Shown: piece by piece, positions 26,983-35,552 of the stretch
How positions within the stretch are numbered: the first letter of the stretch is position 1
How the letters are laid out: the number at the start of each line of letters is the position of its first letter
Assembly: GCA_017309115.1 (NCBI GenBank)
Contig: JAFLEF010000044.1
Coordinates: 1 to 64,000 of the forward strand
Reading direction: 5' to 3'
From: Verrucomicrobiota bacterium
GTDB taxonomy: Bacteria > Verrucomicrobiota > Verrucomicrobiia > Limisphaerales > UBA9464
Length of the DNA: 64,000 nucleotides
The notes under the pieces: generated by a model
The model's database searches: none
The model's input: the letters and a program-made list of their open reading frames with translations, nothing else
What the model was told of the DNA's origin: nothing
Translations under genes and position numbers: made by a program

Positions 26983-27066
26983 GCGACGCTCTGCGGAGCC
27001 GTACCGTGTGGACTGGTGACCCGTCATTCGCCGAGACCCGAACGGCTCGGTCGAACCTCGCCCTAC
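26983..27066. repeat. dispersed ~85-bp repeat, second copy of 13477-13563
   Basis: Shares gcgacgctctgcgg at its start, a tggtgacScgtcWttcgccg centre and an aacctcgccc end with 13477-13563. The closing part, inverted, recurs near 24776 and 44753 as gggcgaggttYcaccgagcc. Confidence 0.7.
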
Positions 27067-27337
27067 CCATCTTCCCCCGCTTCCCGCTTCGCCTCTCAGC
27101 TCTCAGCTCTCAGCTTTCCCGCAGGGCGACGCTCCGCGGAGCCGTCCGTGGGTGGAGTTCCGAGCGTCTTCCGCCTTCCCCGCGCCCCAAAGCGCCAGAA
27201 GGCTGGCGCAGTCCAAACGCTTCACGCCTTCCTTACCCCTTACCGCTTACCCCTTACCTGCCCCTCCCCCTTTCTCCCTTTCGAAACGGCAAAATCCCTT
27301 TTGCCAATGCGGTTCGCCGGTTCCTACTCTCGCCGCC

Positions 27338-28249
27338 ATGTCGAAAACGGGACTGGGACGAGGCTTGGGCGCACTGCTGGCGGGCGGTGCGGCTCGCTCT
27401 ACTCCTCCCGCTCCCACCCCGACCCCGGTAGCCGAACCCCCAGCGGAAGCTCCCGTTCGACACCTCCCGCTCAATCGCATCCATCCCAGCCCGCTCCAGC
27501 CGCGCAAGGACTTCCTACCCGAAGCCCTCCAGGAACTGGCCGATTCCATCCGGGAACAGGGCATCGTCCAACCCCTCATCGTCCGAACCAGCGCCCAAGG
27601 ATTCGAACTGATCGCCGGGGAACGCCGGTGGCGCGCCGCCCAACAGGCCGGGCTCACCGAGGCCCCAGTGGTCGTCCGGGAGGCCACCGATCGCGAGGTC
27701 GTCGAACTCGCCCTAATCGAGAATCTTCAACGGGAGAACCTCAATCCGATCGAGGAAGCCGTCGGTTACTCCCATTTGGCCGCCCAATTCCAGCTCACCC
27801 AGGAAGACATTGCCAAACGGGTCGGCAAATCCCGGGCTGTGGTCGCCAATGCCTTGCGGCTCCTGAAACTACCCGAACCAGTCCGCGAACTGATTCGTCA
27901 CGGTCAGCTGAGTGTCGGCCACGCCAAAGTGCTCCTGGGTCTGCCCGATCCGGTCCAGCAGCAAAAGCTGGCCGAACGGGTCCTTGCCGAGGCGCTGAAC
28001 GTCCGGCAAACCGAGCAATGGGTCGCCCGGCTCACCGCCGCCGCCTCGGCTCCCACCGCGACCGTCCCACCGAAGTCCCCCGCTTCGGTCGACCCGCACC
28101 ATGCCGATCTGGAGAACCGTCTCCGGGAACGATTCGGCACCCAGGTGCATTTGCGCTATCGCGCTGGTCGCGGCGCGCTGGAAATTCGCTACTTTTCCGA
28201 CGACGAGCTCAACCGCCTCCTCGATTTGCTCGGGGTGAGCGTGGACTGA
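27338..28249 (+). CDS. parB: chromosome partitioning protein ParB
   Basis: 303 residues. Begins MSKTGLGRGLGALL, the ParA-activating N-terminal peptide, followed by a Pro/Ala-rich linker. The ParB/Srx-like CTPase domain carries NRIHPSPLQPRKDF and the GERRWRAA box; ALIENLQRENLNPIEEA and a helix-turn-helix (TQEDIAKRVGKSRAVVANAL) for parS follow; the C-terminal dimer domain ends with DLLGVSVD. It spreads from parS and directs chromosome segregation with ParA. No parA gene lies next to it, and the upstream spacer is repeat-rich, so the usual parA-parB pair is separated. ATG at 27338 is chosen over an open upstream frame running through repeats. Confidence 0.94.
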   Translation: MSKTGLGRGLGALLAGGAARSTPPAPTPTPVAEPPAEAPVRHLPLNRIHPSPLQPRKDFLPEALQELADSIREQGIVQPLIVRTSAQGFELIAGERRWRAAQQAGLTEAPVVVREATDREVVELALIENLQRENLNPIEEAVGYSHLAAQFQLTQEDIAKRVGKSRAVVANALRLLKLPEPVRELIRHGQLSVGHAKVLLGLPDPVQQQKLAERVLAEALNVRQTEQWVARLTAAASAPTATVPPKSPASVDPHHADLENRLRERFGTQVHLRYRAGRGALEIRYFSDDELNRLLDLLGVSVD

Positions 28250-28277
28250 GCGCGCTGGATTCCCCCTGTTTCATCGC

Positions 28278-29402
28278 ATGATTGATTCCTCTGACTTCCG
28301 CCTTCAAACCGCCCAACAGCTCGAGGCTGCCGCCGCCCGGGTCCCCACCCTGACCGCTTTTGTCGGTCTCGACGGTTTCGTCGACGAGATCCTTCAGGTG
28401 GTGGACAAACGGTACGACGCCAGCCGCTACGACCGTGTTCCCACGATCGCCGCCTACGCCCGCCGACTCGCCGCTGCCGCCGGTCAAAGCACCAACATCG
28501 AACTGGTCAACGTCATGACCAAGCTCGGCGGCAACGGCCCAATCATGGGCAACGCGCTGTCCAGTTTCGGTCTGAAGGTCACCTACGTCGGCTCACTGGG
28601 CTGGCCGGCGCTGCACCCGGTCTTCCAGAACTTCGCGCAGCACGCCGATGTGAACTCCATCTCCGAACCCGGTCTGACCGACGCCCTGGAGTTCGAGGAC
28701 GGTAAGTTGATGCTCGGCAAACACTACATGTTGAAGCACGTGACCTGGGAGAACCTGAAGGAACGGTTCGGTCGCGATAAGTTCGCCCGTCAGTTCGGAA
28801 CCGCTTCCCTCGTAGCGTTCGTGAACTGGACGATGCTCCCGTACATGTCCGATATCTGGTCGTCCATCCAGAGCGAGCTGATGCCCGAGATCGAAGGGCC
28901 GCGTCGCAAACTCTTCGTCGATCTGGCCGATCCCGAGAAGCGCCTGCCCAGCGACATCGCCGCCGCGCTGGAACTGATCGCGAAGTTCCAGGCGAAGTTC
29001 GACGTCATTCTGGGTCTGAACGAGAAGGAAGCCTACGAGATTGCCAAGGTCGTGGGCCTGGACGCTTCCGCGCGGGACGCTGACGGCCTCGCCGCGTTGT
29101 CCATTGAGATCCAGAAAAAGGTGCCGGTGGATACGCTCGTCGTTCATCCGACCGCCTTCGCCCTCGCGGTCTCCGCCGGGAAAGCCGACATCGTGGCCGG
29201 CCCGATTTGCCGCAAGCCCAAGATCACTACCGGTGCGGGCGACCACTTCAACAGCGGGTTCTGTCTGGGCAAACTGCTCGGACTCGACAACGCCGCCAGC
29301 GTCCTCTGCGGCGTGAGCACCAGTGGCCACTATGTCCGGACCGCCGAAAGCCCCGCCGTAATGCAACTCGTCAACCTGATGCGGGCCTGGCCCCAAGCCT
29401 GA
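28278..29402 (+). CDS. PfkB-family carbohydrate kinase
   Basis: 374 residues, ribokinase-like fold. Seen: GLDGFVDEI near the start, the glycine-rich KLGGNGPIMGNALSSFG segment (the first PfkB signature region) and the C-terminal motif TTGAGDHFNSGFCLG, whose Asp is the catalytic base. It should phosphorylate a sugar or nucleoside with ATP in the cytoplasm; the substrate cannot be read from sequence. It is 28 bp after parB and 1 bp before the deformylase gene, so these three are probably co-transcribed. Confidence 0.85.
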   Translation: MIDSSDFRLQTAQQLEAAAARVPTLTAFVGLDGFVDEILQVVDKRYDASRYDRVPTIAAYARRLAAAAGQSTNIELVNVMTKLGGNGPIMGNALSSFGLKVTYVGSLGWPALHPVFQNFAQHADVNSISEPGLTDALEFEDGKLMLGKHYMLKHVTWENLKERFGRDKFARQFGTASLVAFVNWTMLPYMSDIWSSIQSELMPEIEGPRRKLFVDLADPEKRLPSDIAAALELIAKFQAKFDVILGLNEKEAYEIAKVVGLDASARDADGLAALSIEIQKKVPVDTLVVHPTAFALAVSAGKADIVAGPICRKPKITTGAGDHFNSGFCLGKLLGLDNAASVLCGVSTSGHYVRTAESPAVMQLVNLMRAWPQA

Positions 29403-29403
29403 C

Positions 29404-29973
29404 ATGGTTCTCTCGGTTGTTAAGTTTGGTGAACCCGTTCTCCGCCGGCGCGGGGCTCGCATTGAACACATCACGCCGGAGGTCCAACAGCTCATCGCCG
29501 ACATGTTCGAGACGATGCATGCCGCCCGCGGCGTGGGTCTGGCCGCACAACAGGTCGGCCATGCCCTCCAGCTCACGGTGATTGATGTGCGCGGGTTGAA
29601 GGATCGGCCTTCGTTGCTCTGGATCGATGGCCAGCCGGCCGATGTCGAGTCGTTCATGCCGTTGGTGCTGATTAATCCCGTGGTCAAACCCGTGGGCCCT
29701 CCGGTCGCCGGACCCGAAGGTTGCCTGAGTTTCCCCGAGATCTATTCGGACATCACCCGGCCGTCCGAGATTGAGGTCACCGCTCAGAATGAACGGGGTG
29801 AACCCTTCTCGTTCCGGGCAGGCGGACTACTCGCGCGGGCCGTGCAACACGAGGTCGATCATCTCCAGGGCATCCTGTTCATCGACCGGATGGATTCCGA
29901 GACGAGACAAGATCTAAAGGCGGAGATCGACGAACTTCAGGCGGAGACCCGGGCCAAGCTGGCAGGACGTTAA
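29404..29973 (+). CDS. def: peptide deformylase
   Basis: 189 residues, normal length. All three family motifs are intact: GVGLAAQQVG, EGCLSFPE (Cys107) and HEVDHLQG (His149, Glu150, His153), the cysteine and two histidines binding the catalytic metal. It removes the formyl group from nascent N-terminal methionine. The gene begins directly after the PfkB kinase stop. The usual partner, methionyl-tRNA formyltransferase, is not next to it. Confidence 0.96.
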   Translation: MVLSVVKFGEPVLRRRGARIEHITPEVQQLIADMFETMHAARGVGLAAQQVGHALQLTVIDVRGLKDRPSLLWIDGQPADVESFMPLVLINPVVKPVGPPVAGPEGCLSFPEIYSDITRPSEIEVTAQNERGEPFSFRAGGLLARAVQHEVDHLQGILFIDRMDSETRQDLKAEIDELQAETRAKLAGR

Positions 29974-30008
29974 TCCGGAACGGCCGACGCCCGGTCCACC
30001 ACGCCGTC

Positions 30009-30476
30009 ATGTCCGGGGAAATCCTTCATCTGTACCGGTCGCCCGGACACAATTTCGTCGGGCGACACGGTCAGAGTCCCCGAGGTCTTCCGATGCAGGA
30101 GGAGGACTGCCTGGTCTGCGAAGCTGGCCGGGGTATCGTCGGCGATCGGTATTTCGATTACCGGCGGGACTTCAAGGGTCAAATCACCTTCTTCGCCTGG
30201 GAAACCCATGAAGCCCTGTGTGCCCACTTGAAGCTGCGACGGTCCCCTTCGGTGTATCGCCGCAACGTCATCCTCCGGAAGGTGGACCTTTCCTCCTGGA
30301 TTGGCGCCGAGTTTGAGCTCCAGGGAATCCGGTTTCGGGGCACGGAAGAGGCGAAACCCTGCTACTGGATGGACACGGCCTTTGGGGCTGGCGCCGAGGA
30401 ATGGCTGCGTGGTCGCGGCGGCTTGCGCGCGCAGATTCTCACCTCGGGCACCCTACGACGGACCGCCCAGGTGTAA
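30009..30476 (+). CDS. MOSC-domain protein
   Basis: 155 residues. GIVGDRYFDYRRDFKGQITF, YRRNVILRKVDL, IGAEFELQGIRF and EEAKPCYWMDTAFG match small stand-alone MOSC proteins; the cysteine in KPCYWMD corresponds to the conserved MOSC cysteine thought to handle sulfur bound to molybdenum cofactor. A sulfur-carrier or cofactor role is inferred from the family. Starts 35 bp after the deformylase gene on the same strand. Confidence 0.82.
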   Translation: MSGEILHLYRSPGHNFVGRHGQSPRGLPMQEEDCLVCEAGRGIVGDRYFDYRRDFKGQITFFAWETHEALCAHLKLRRSPSVYRRNVILRKVDLSSWIGAEFELQGIRFRGTEEAKPCYWMDTAFGAGAEEWLRGRGGLRAQILTSGTLRRTAQV

Positions 30477-30631
30477 CCCTGGGTTGGGTCATCCCGTCTG
30501 ACTCCCCAACAGACCGGGCCGGATCCCGACTCGCCAACAGTTCGCGGTCGATGGCAGATTTCCCCGCATTCAAGGAGTCCTGAACGCCGTTCGCCCGGAA
30601 CGGCTCAGACTCCTGAAAACGCCTCTGACCC

Positions 30632-31771
30632 ATGACGCGCCGCCTCATTCCCCTCGCCCTCGGACTCCTCGCCGGTTCTGTCTGGAGCCAGGACGTCCCC
30701 GTTACCGTTGGCCCAGATGGCACCCTGCGCCGAACGGATTTCTTTCAAAAGAACCAAGCGTTGCTGGGACAAACCGCCGTGTTGAGCACCAACGGATTCG
30801 CTAATGGCGTGTTAACGGCGGATGACATCCTGGCCAGTCGCCTAACCACCGATGCTGCGGTCCTCAACTACGACGGATTCACTCAGCCGCCCAATTACGC
30901 CGCGCCCATTTCCATGGTGAAGCTGCTCACCCCGGCAGTGGCGGAGAACCTGGAGGATTTGCTGGCGGCGGCCACGGGCGGCATTTCGCGGTGGGCTTAC
31001 GTGCTGTCCGGAGCGGGGTCGGGTCAGTGGCTGTACTGCCCGGATGAAACCTCGGCGGACAACGGTCGGGACATCCGGCGGCCGGAGGAAGTGGTCTCCG
31101 ATTCCAGTCCGGGACGCTGGGCCAAAATGAGTGCCGGCTCGGGACTGGGACCGAAGGGTCCTCCCGGAGCGCCCGGACCTGTGGGACCGCCGGGACCTCC
31201 TGGCGACTCCGAAGCCATGAACATCGCCCAGGCGCTGGGATCCACGACCCGGGCGTTCTCGCTGGGTGCCAGCTTTGCCAGCGCGCGGAGCACGGTGTCC
31301 CTGGAGGACGGCCGGGGGCAGTTTGTGGCGTTGTGGTTGCCCCAGCGGGCGACGCTAACCGGGGTGGGCTTCGTGCCGACCACCGCCGGCGACTTCGTGG
31401 GCGATGCCTTCAACGGGATCGCCGTTTACCGTTACGCCAACGGCGTGCAAACCCTGGTGGCCCAGAGCGCCAACGACGACCGGATCTGGAAGAACAACTC
31501 CGCCACCTACGTCAAAGTTCCGTTCACCGCTCCAACCGTGCTGGCCCCGGGCCTGTATTTCGTTTGGGCCCTCTACAACAGCTCCTCAGAAACCACGGCT
31601 CCTGCGATCAGCGCGGCCGGATCGATCAGCGCCTTGGGTGCCGTAACCCTGGATTTCGCCAATCAAGCCAAGGTGAGCGGCTTCGTCCCCGGGTTGGCGG
31701 CGTTCCCACCGACCGCCACCATGGCCACCGCCACCGCCCTTCCCGCCCTACCGGTGTTCTCTTTGTACTGA
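30632..31771 (+). CDS. secreted protein with a short collagen-like segment
   Basis: 379 residues with a signal peptide (about 1-19, ending VWSQ). A collagen-like Gly-X-Y stretch of six triplets, starting near residue 174, reads GPPGAPGPVGPPGPPGDS. Before it lies an alpha/beta domain with WAYVLSGAGSGQWLYCPDE; after it a beta-rich C-terminal domain (FVALWLPQRATLTGVGF ... APGLYFVWALYNSS). The arrangement resembles tail-fibre-like or trimeric surface proteins, in which the Gly-X-Y stretch forms a triple-helical stalk. Function unknown. The next gene, for a secreted cytochrome, starts 76 bp downstream. Confidence 0.75.
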   Translation: MTRRLIPLALGLLAGSVWSQDVPVTVGPDGTLRRTDFFQKNQALLGQTAVLSTNGFANGVLTADDILASRLTTDAAVLNYDGFTQPPNYAAPISMVKLLTPAVAENLEDLLAAATGGISRWAYVLSGAGSGQWLYCPDETSADNGRDIRRPEEVVSDSSPGRWAKMSAGSGLGPKGPPGAPGPVGPPGPPGDSEAMNIAQALGSTTRAFSLGASFASARSTVSLEDGRGQFVALWLPQRATLTGVGFVPTTAGDFVGDAFNGIAVYRYANGVQTLVAQSANDDRIWKNNSATYVKVPFTAPTVLAPGLYFVWALYNSSSETTAPAISAAGSISALGAVTLDFANQAKVSGFVPGLAAFPPTATMATATALPALPVFSLY

Positions 31772-31847
31772 AGCCTGGGATCCAGCGTCCGAGACATCCC
31801 TTGACTCCTGAACGGTTGAAACTCTTGTTCCACGGTTGGGTGACCCG

Positions 31848-33986
31848 GTGAAACGTTTCGTCACATGCCTGTTGCTCTGGGTGGTTACGACCACCAGCTG
31901 GGCCATTTGTCCGAACATTCCCAGCCGGGGCCTCTCCTTCCTGACCGCCCCACCCCCGGCCACCGTCTCATCCAACGCCCCGTCCCTCGGACATTCAGAG
32001 ATCCTGCCCATCGAAGTCCTGGGTCCTCCCGGCACTGTGGAGTCGTATCACCTGCCCGCCCTTTCTGACGCCGCGTCCGTTACTGCCATCTACTTCCAGG
32101 TCCACAATCTGTCCTTCGAAGGCAAGATGAGCTTTCGGCTCAATGAGAATCCCTGGCGCACCCTGACCGACGACAACGTCATTTATCCACGACCCGAGGC
32201 TGGCTTTTTCGGCATGGGCGGCATTCTCGACACCCTGCGGTTCCTAGTCCCCCTGAAACCCGGCGACGTGGCGAACGGCACGAATGTCGTGCACTTCCGC
32301 TTCAACGATCTGGACGGCAAAACCGTCGGGTACCGGGTCCTGGCGCTAAATCTGATGGCCGGGGGACGCGAAGTCTTTCCGCGCTCCGCCTTCGCCTATG
32401 ACGATCCCAGCACCTGGACCAATCCCGCCCCCTACGACACCCCGGAAGCCATTCGGGAAGGCCAACGCATCTGGTACAACGAAACCATCTCGGAAGCCGG
32501 GAAAACGCTGAAGGCCCACTGCACCGACTGCCACGCCCACGACGGTCGCGACTTGCGGTACTTCAATTACTCCCGACGCAGCATCGTGGAACGTTCCCGC
32601 TTTCACGGGCTCACCACCGAGATGGCCAACCAGGTGGCCAGCTACATTTTGTCTCTGGCCGTTCCGTACGAAAAAGGCGCCCGTCCGTGGAACCCGCCGT
32701 ATCAGCCCGCACCCGGTCTCGATGCGCAACCCGTCCGCAGCTGGGCGGCCGGTGGGGGTCTCCAGGCGGTTCTGGAAAACGACCTGGATACGCTGAAGTA
32801 CCTGTTCCCCGGAGGCGCTTCGACCAATTCCGTCGACCTCACCAAGATCATCAACACCCGGGAAATTCCGTTGGCCGTCCAGTTTCCCTCGTGGAACCGC
32901 TGGCTGCCGAAGGTGCATCCGCTCGACCAACGGGAAGGCTCGCCCAACGATCCGTTTCTCAAAACGTACGCGAACATCACCAACCGGATCCGTCTGCTCG
33001 GCCGAGCCGAAGCCGCTGCGTATTTCGCGCGCCAGTCCAGCCCCTGGGATGCCGCCAGCCGACGTGCCATGGTCAAACCCGCCACCTCCGATCCCACCTA
33101 CCGAACCTGGGCTGAGGAGGAACGAGATCGGCGGCATTGGCGGGTGGTCAAGGTGTGGGAGATCATGACCGAGTTCGAACTGGAGGAACGGGGCCACGAA
33201 CTCTTCGGACCCGAATCCAACAATCGACGATGGTTCCACGGCGAGGTCTTTCGGCTGGGCCCCCACGTCATTGGGCTGCCGAAATACGATTCCTTCCACG
33301 CCGAAAGCATGCAGTGGTATCAGGTCCAGCTCGTTCTGAACGACGGCAACCGGCGCAACGGTTCTATCGTGCCCATCGACTGGGGCTATCAACATGCGTT
33401 GAACCACAGCAGCTGGGACAATCCCACCAACCTCACCACGTACGCCGTTCTGGCTCTCAACACCGCTAAGGGAATCGAAGTGGGGGCCAATGGACTGCCG
33501 CTCACCGAAAACCACAGCTGGAATCCCTTCAAGGCCGACATCTACCGCCTCGCCCCGGGCAACATTCTCCGGGGCAAATACGCCACCATCCCGGTGGAAA
33601 TCCGGCGGCAGGTCGCTGAAGCCTTGCTCGAACCGTGGCTGGACCAGTGCGAGCGATTCAGCCGCGACGACTACCTGGCCAAAAAGAACTTCAAGCTCGA
33701 TGACAAGTTCCGGACCTGGCTGATGTACCTGGCCAACAACTTCGACGAAATCGGCGTGTCGCCAGTGCTGATCAACCGGATCGCCGACTTCGGAGTGCGC
33801 CTGTATCCGGACGACGACTGGAGCAAGGCCCGACCCGGCCAAGTGCGGCCCAAACGCGTCGTCCGCGAGAAAACCGCCGCTCCCAAAAAAGCACCCTCGG
33901 ATCAACCCAAACCCGCCAAAGCCCCCAAGAAACCCAAAGTCAAAGGCGGGGCTTCAGCCAACCCGGCGCCGACCTCACCGCCCTAG
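31848..33986 (+). CDS. secreted cytochrome c-type protein of unknown function
   Basis: 712 residues. A GTG at 31848 gives VKRFVTCLLLWVVTTTSWA, a good signal peptide; a TTG 12 bp upstream is the alternative. One heme-binding motif, CTDCH (in LKAHCTDCHAHDGRDL), lies near residue 227, after a beta-rich N-terminal domain. The large C-terminal part holds many Trp and His residues and no known enzyme motif. The protein ends in a Lys/Pro/Ala-rich tail (about 660-712) that is probably disordered. Likely periplasmic or surface electron carrier fused to an unknown domain. It follows the collagen-like protein gene. Confidence 0.75.
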   Translation: MKRFVTCLLLWVVTTTSWAICPNIPSRGLSFLTAPPPATVSSNAPSLGHSEILPIEVLGPPGTVESYHLPALSDAASVTAIYFQVHNLSFEGKMSFRLNENPWRTLTDDNVIYPRPEAGFFGMGGILDTLRFLVPLKPGDVANGTNVVHFRFNDLDGKTVGYRVLALNLMAGGREVFPRSAFAYDDPSTWTNPAPYDTPEAIREGQRIWYNETISEAGKTLKAHCTDCHAHDGRDLRYFNYSRRSIVERSRFHGLTTEMANQVASYILSLAVPYEKGARPWNPPYQPAPGLDAQPVRSWAAGGGLQAVLENDLDTLKYLFPGGASTNSVDLTKIINTREIPLAVQFPSWNRWLPKVHPLDQREGSPNDPFLKTYANITNRIRLLGRAEAAAYFARQSSPWDAASRRAMVKPATSDPTYRTWAEEERDRRHWRVVKVWEIMTEFELEERGHELFGPESNNRRWFHGEVFRLGPHVIGLPKYDSFHAESMQWYQVQLVLNDGNRRNGSIVPIDWGYQHALNHSSWDNPTNLTTYAVLALNTAKGIEVGANGLPLTENHSWNPFKADIYRLAPGNILRGKYATIPVEIRRQVAEALLEPWLDQCERFSRDDYLAKKNFKLDDKFRTWLMYLANNFDEIGVSPVLINRIADFGVRLYPDDDWSKARPGQVRPKRVVREKTAAPKKAPSDQPKPAKAPKKPKVKGGASANPAPTSPP

Positions 33987-34213
33987 ACACCTAATAGGCC
34001 TACCGCCCTTGCCTTTCAGCCGGAGTGAGGCAGTTGGAACCGCAGATTGGCGGGATTTACGCAGATTTCTTTTTTTGGTTTTGGGCAGCTCGGGGTCGAA
34101 GGGACGTGCTCGACGAACGGTTGGGAGAGCTCCGTGTTTCCTGCCGGAAAAAATCTGCGTTTAATCGGCGTTTAATCTGCGGTTAACCTCTTACCCCTTA
34201 CCGGCTTTCCCCC
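33987..34213. repeat. spacer with inverted pair of the 'atctgcg' dispersed repeat
   Basis: An inverted copy (34040-34068, ccgcagattggcgggattta...) and a direct copy (34151-34190, aaatctgcgtttaatcggcg...) face each other across about 82 bp. A long hairpin is possible in the transcript. No gene. Confidence 0.7.
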
Positions 34214-35056
34214 ATGCAAACCGATCCCGACGCTTCCCTCGTCACCCAGGCTCTCGGCGGTGAGTTGGACGCGCTCGATGCGCTCGTCCGTCGACACCAG
34301 TCGTGGATCTTCAATCTCGCCCTGCGCATGATTTGGCGTCGCGACCTCGCCGAGGACGCCACCCAAGAGATCCTGCTCAAGGCCGTCACCAAGCTGAGCA
34401 CGTTCCAAGGTCAGTGCGCCTTCCGCACCTGGCTCTATCGGGTCGCCGTAAACCATCTGCTTCAGGTCCGGAAGTCCGAGATGGAAGCGCAGAAGATGAC
34501 CTTCGCCGATCTGGGACGCTCGCTGGACGGTGTGGCGGACGCCGAGCTTCCCGACGAACGCAGTCTGCCGGTTCCCACCACGGTGCTCGTGGAGGAAGCC
34601 CGATTGGGCTGCATCACGGCGATGTTGATGTGCCTGGATCGTCGTCAGCGACTGGCGTTCATTCTGGGAGAAGTTTTCGGTGAAACCAGCGAAGTCGGGG
34701 CCGAGGTTTTGGGCGAGAGTCCCGCCAACTTCCGGCAACTGCTGTCGCGAGCCCGACGCGATCTGTATCAGTTCATGAACGACAAATGCGGTTTGGTGAA
34801 CACCGCGAATCCCTGTCGATGCGCCCGCAAGGCCCAGGGATTCATGCGCCACGGCTGGCTGGATCCGCGGAACCTCCAGTTCTCGTCCGATCGTCTGGCG
34901 GACGTCGCGCAAGTCGCTCCCAGTCGTCTGGAAGAACTGGAGGAACTCGATCGACACCACGCCGAACTCTACCGCCGCCAGCCGTTTCTGGCCGGACCCG
35001 ACCTCGCCCGCCGCCTGCGGGAGGCGCTCGCCCAATCCGGCTTCGATGCGGTCTGA
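34214..35056 (+). CDS. ECF-type RNA polymerase sigma factor with C-terminal cysteine extension
   Basis: 280 residues. Region 2 is clear (ALVRRHQSWIFNLALRMIW, EDATQEILLKAVTKL, FRTWLYRVAVNHLL); region 4 follows (MLMCLDRRQRLAFILGEVFG, then LGESPANFRQLLSRARRDLY). After it comes a ~75-residue extension containing NPCRCARKAQGF, a motif seen in a subset of ECF factors whose extra domain may regulate activity. No anti-sigma factor gene lies beside it; the small DUF1398 gene follows about 90 bp downstream and may be a target or partner. ATG at 34214. Confidence 0.87.
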   Translation: MQTDPDASLVTQALGGELDALDALVRRHQSWIFNLALRMIWRRDLAEDATQEILLKAVTKLSTFQGQCAFRTWLYRVAVNHLLQVRKSEMEAQKMTFADLGRSLDGVADAELPDERSLPVPTTVLVEEARLGCITAMLMCLDRRQRLAFILGEVFGETSEVGAEVLGESPANFRQLLSRARRDLYQFMNDKCGLVNTANPCRCARKAQGFMRHGWLDPRNLQFSSDRLADVAQVAPSRLEELEELDRHHAELYRRQPFLAGPDLARRLREALAQSGFDAV

Positions 35057-35148
35057 AAAATTCTTCGCGGCAACTGTCACACGGGTCGCTGGCGCCCGTC
35101 CAATCTGAGGAAGCCCGTGATGGGCCTCACTTGAAAAACAAGACCAGC

Positions 35149-35547
35149 ATGAACACTGAACTCATCAGCCAAGCCGCCCGGGCCACGCTCGACGGCACTT
35201 TACCCTTCCCTGAAGTCGTTCGCCTCCTTCTGACCGCCGGGGTGGAGTACTACCACGTGGACTACGTGGGGCTTCGCAAAACCTTCTACAGCGCCACCCG
35301 GGACCTCGTGGTCACGCCGATCCCCTACGAAGGTTTGCCCTCTGTGGCCGAAACCTTCGATGCTCCGGCGCTGCAGGCGGCCATTCGGGACAGTCAGCAA
35401 CACGGTCAGAAGTATCGGGACTTCACCCGACGCGCGATGGCCGCGGGAGTTCAGGGATACTTCGCCTTTCTCCGCGGCCAGCGTGTCACCTACCTGGGCC
35501 GCCAAGGCGACCAGCACATTGAATGGTTTCCTGGCGCGAAGCCGTAA
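35149..35547 (+). CDS. DUF1398 family protein
   Basis: 132 residues. Matches the DUF1398 pattern: GVEYYHVDYVGLRKTFYS in the first half, and FTRRAMAAGVQGYFAFLRGQ followed by RVTYLGRQGDQHIEWFP at the end. No function is known for the family, which also occurs in proteobacteria as YbcV-like proteins. The gene follows the ECF sigma factor on the same strand, with a start ATG preceded by a purine-rich stretch. It converges with the PEP-CTERM gene, 5 bp away. Confidence 0.82.
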   Translation: MNTELISQAARATLDGTLPFPEVVRLLLTAGVEYYHVDYVGLRKTFYSATRDLVVTPIPYEGLPSVAETFDAPALQAAIRDSQQHGQKYRDFTRRAMAAGVQGYFAFLRGQRVTYLGRQGDQHIEWFPGAKP

Positions 35548-35552
35548 CCGGG

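Larger units (their letters stand above)
26898..27337. other. repeat-rich intergenic spacer before parB
   Basis: About 440 bp. Contents in order: an inverted TCTCAGC array (26910-26937), a strong terminator, a repeat at 26983-27066 shared with 13477-13563, a 3-unit TCTCAGC array at 27094-27114, a partial repeat of the same family at 27126-27156, and the ~55-bp repeat at 27182-27236. No gene found. Confidence 0.7.

Noticed and set aside
27237..27337. parS site next to parB
   Set aside because: No 16-bp tgtttcacgtgaaaca-like palindrome was seen here or elsewhere on reading.
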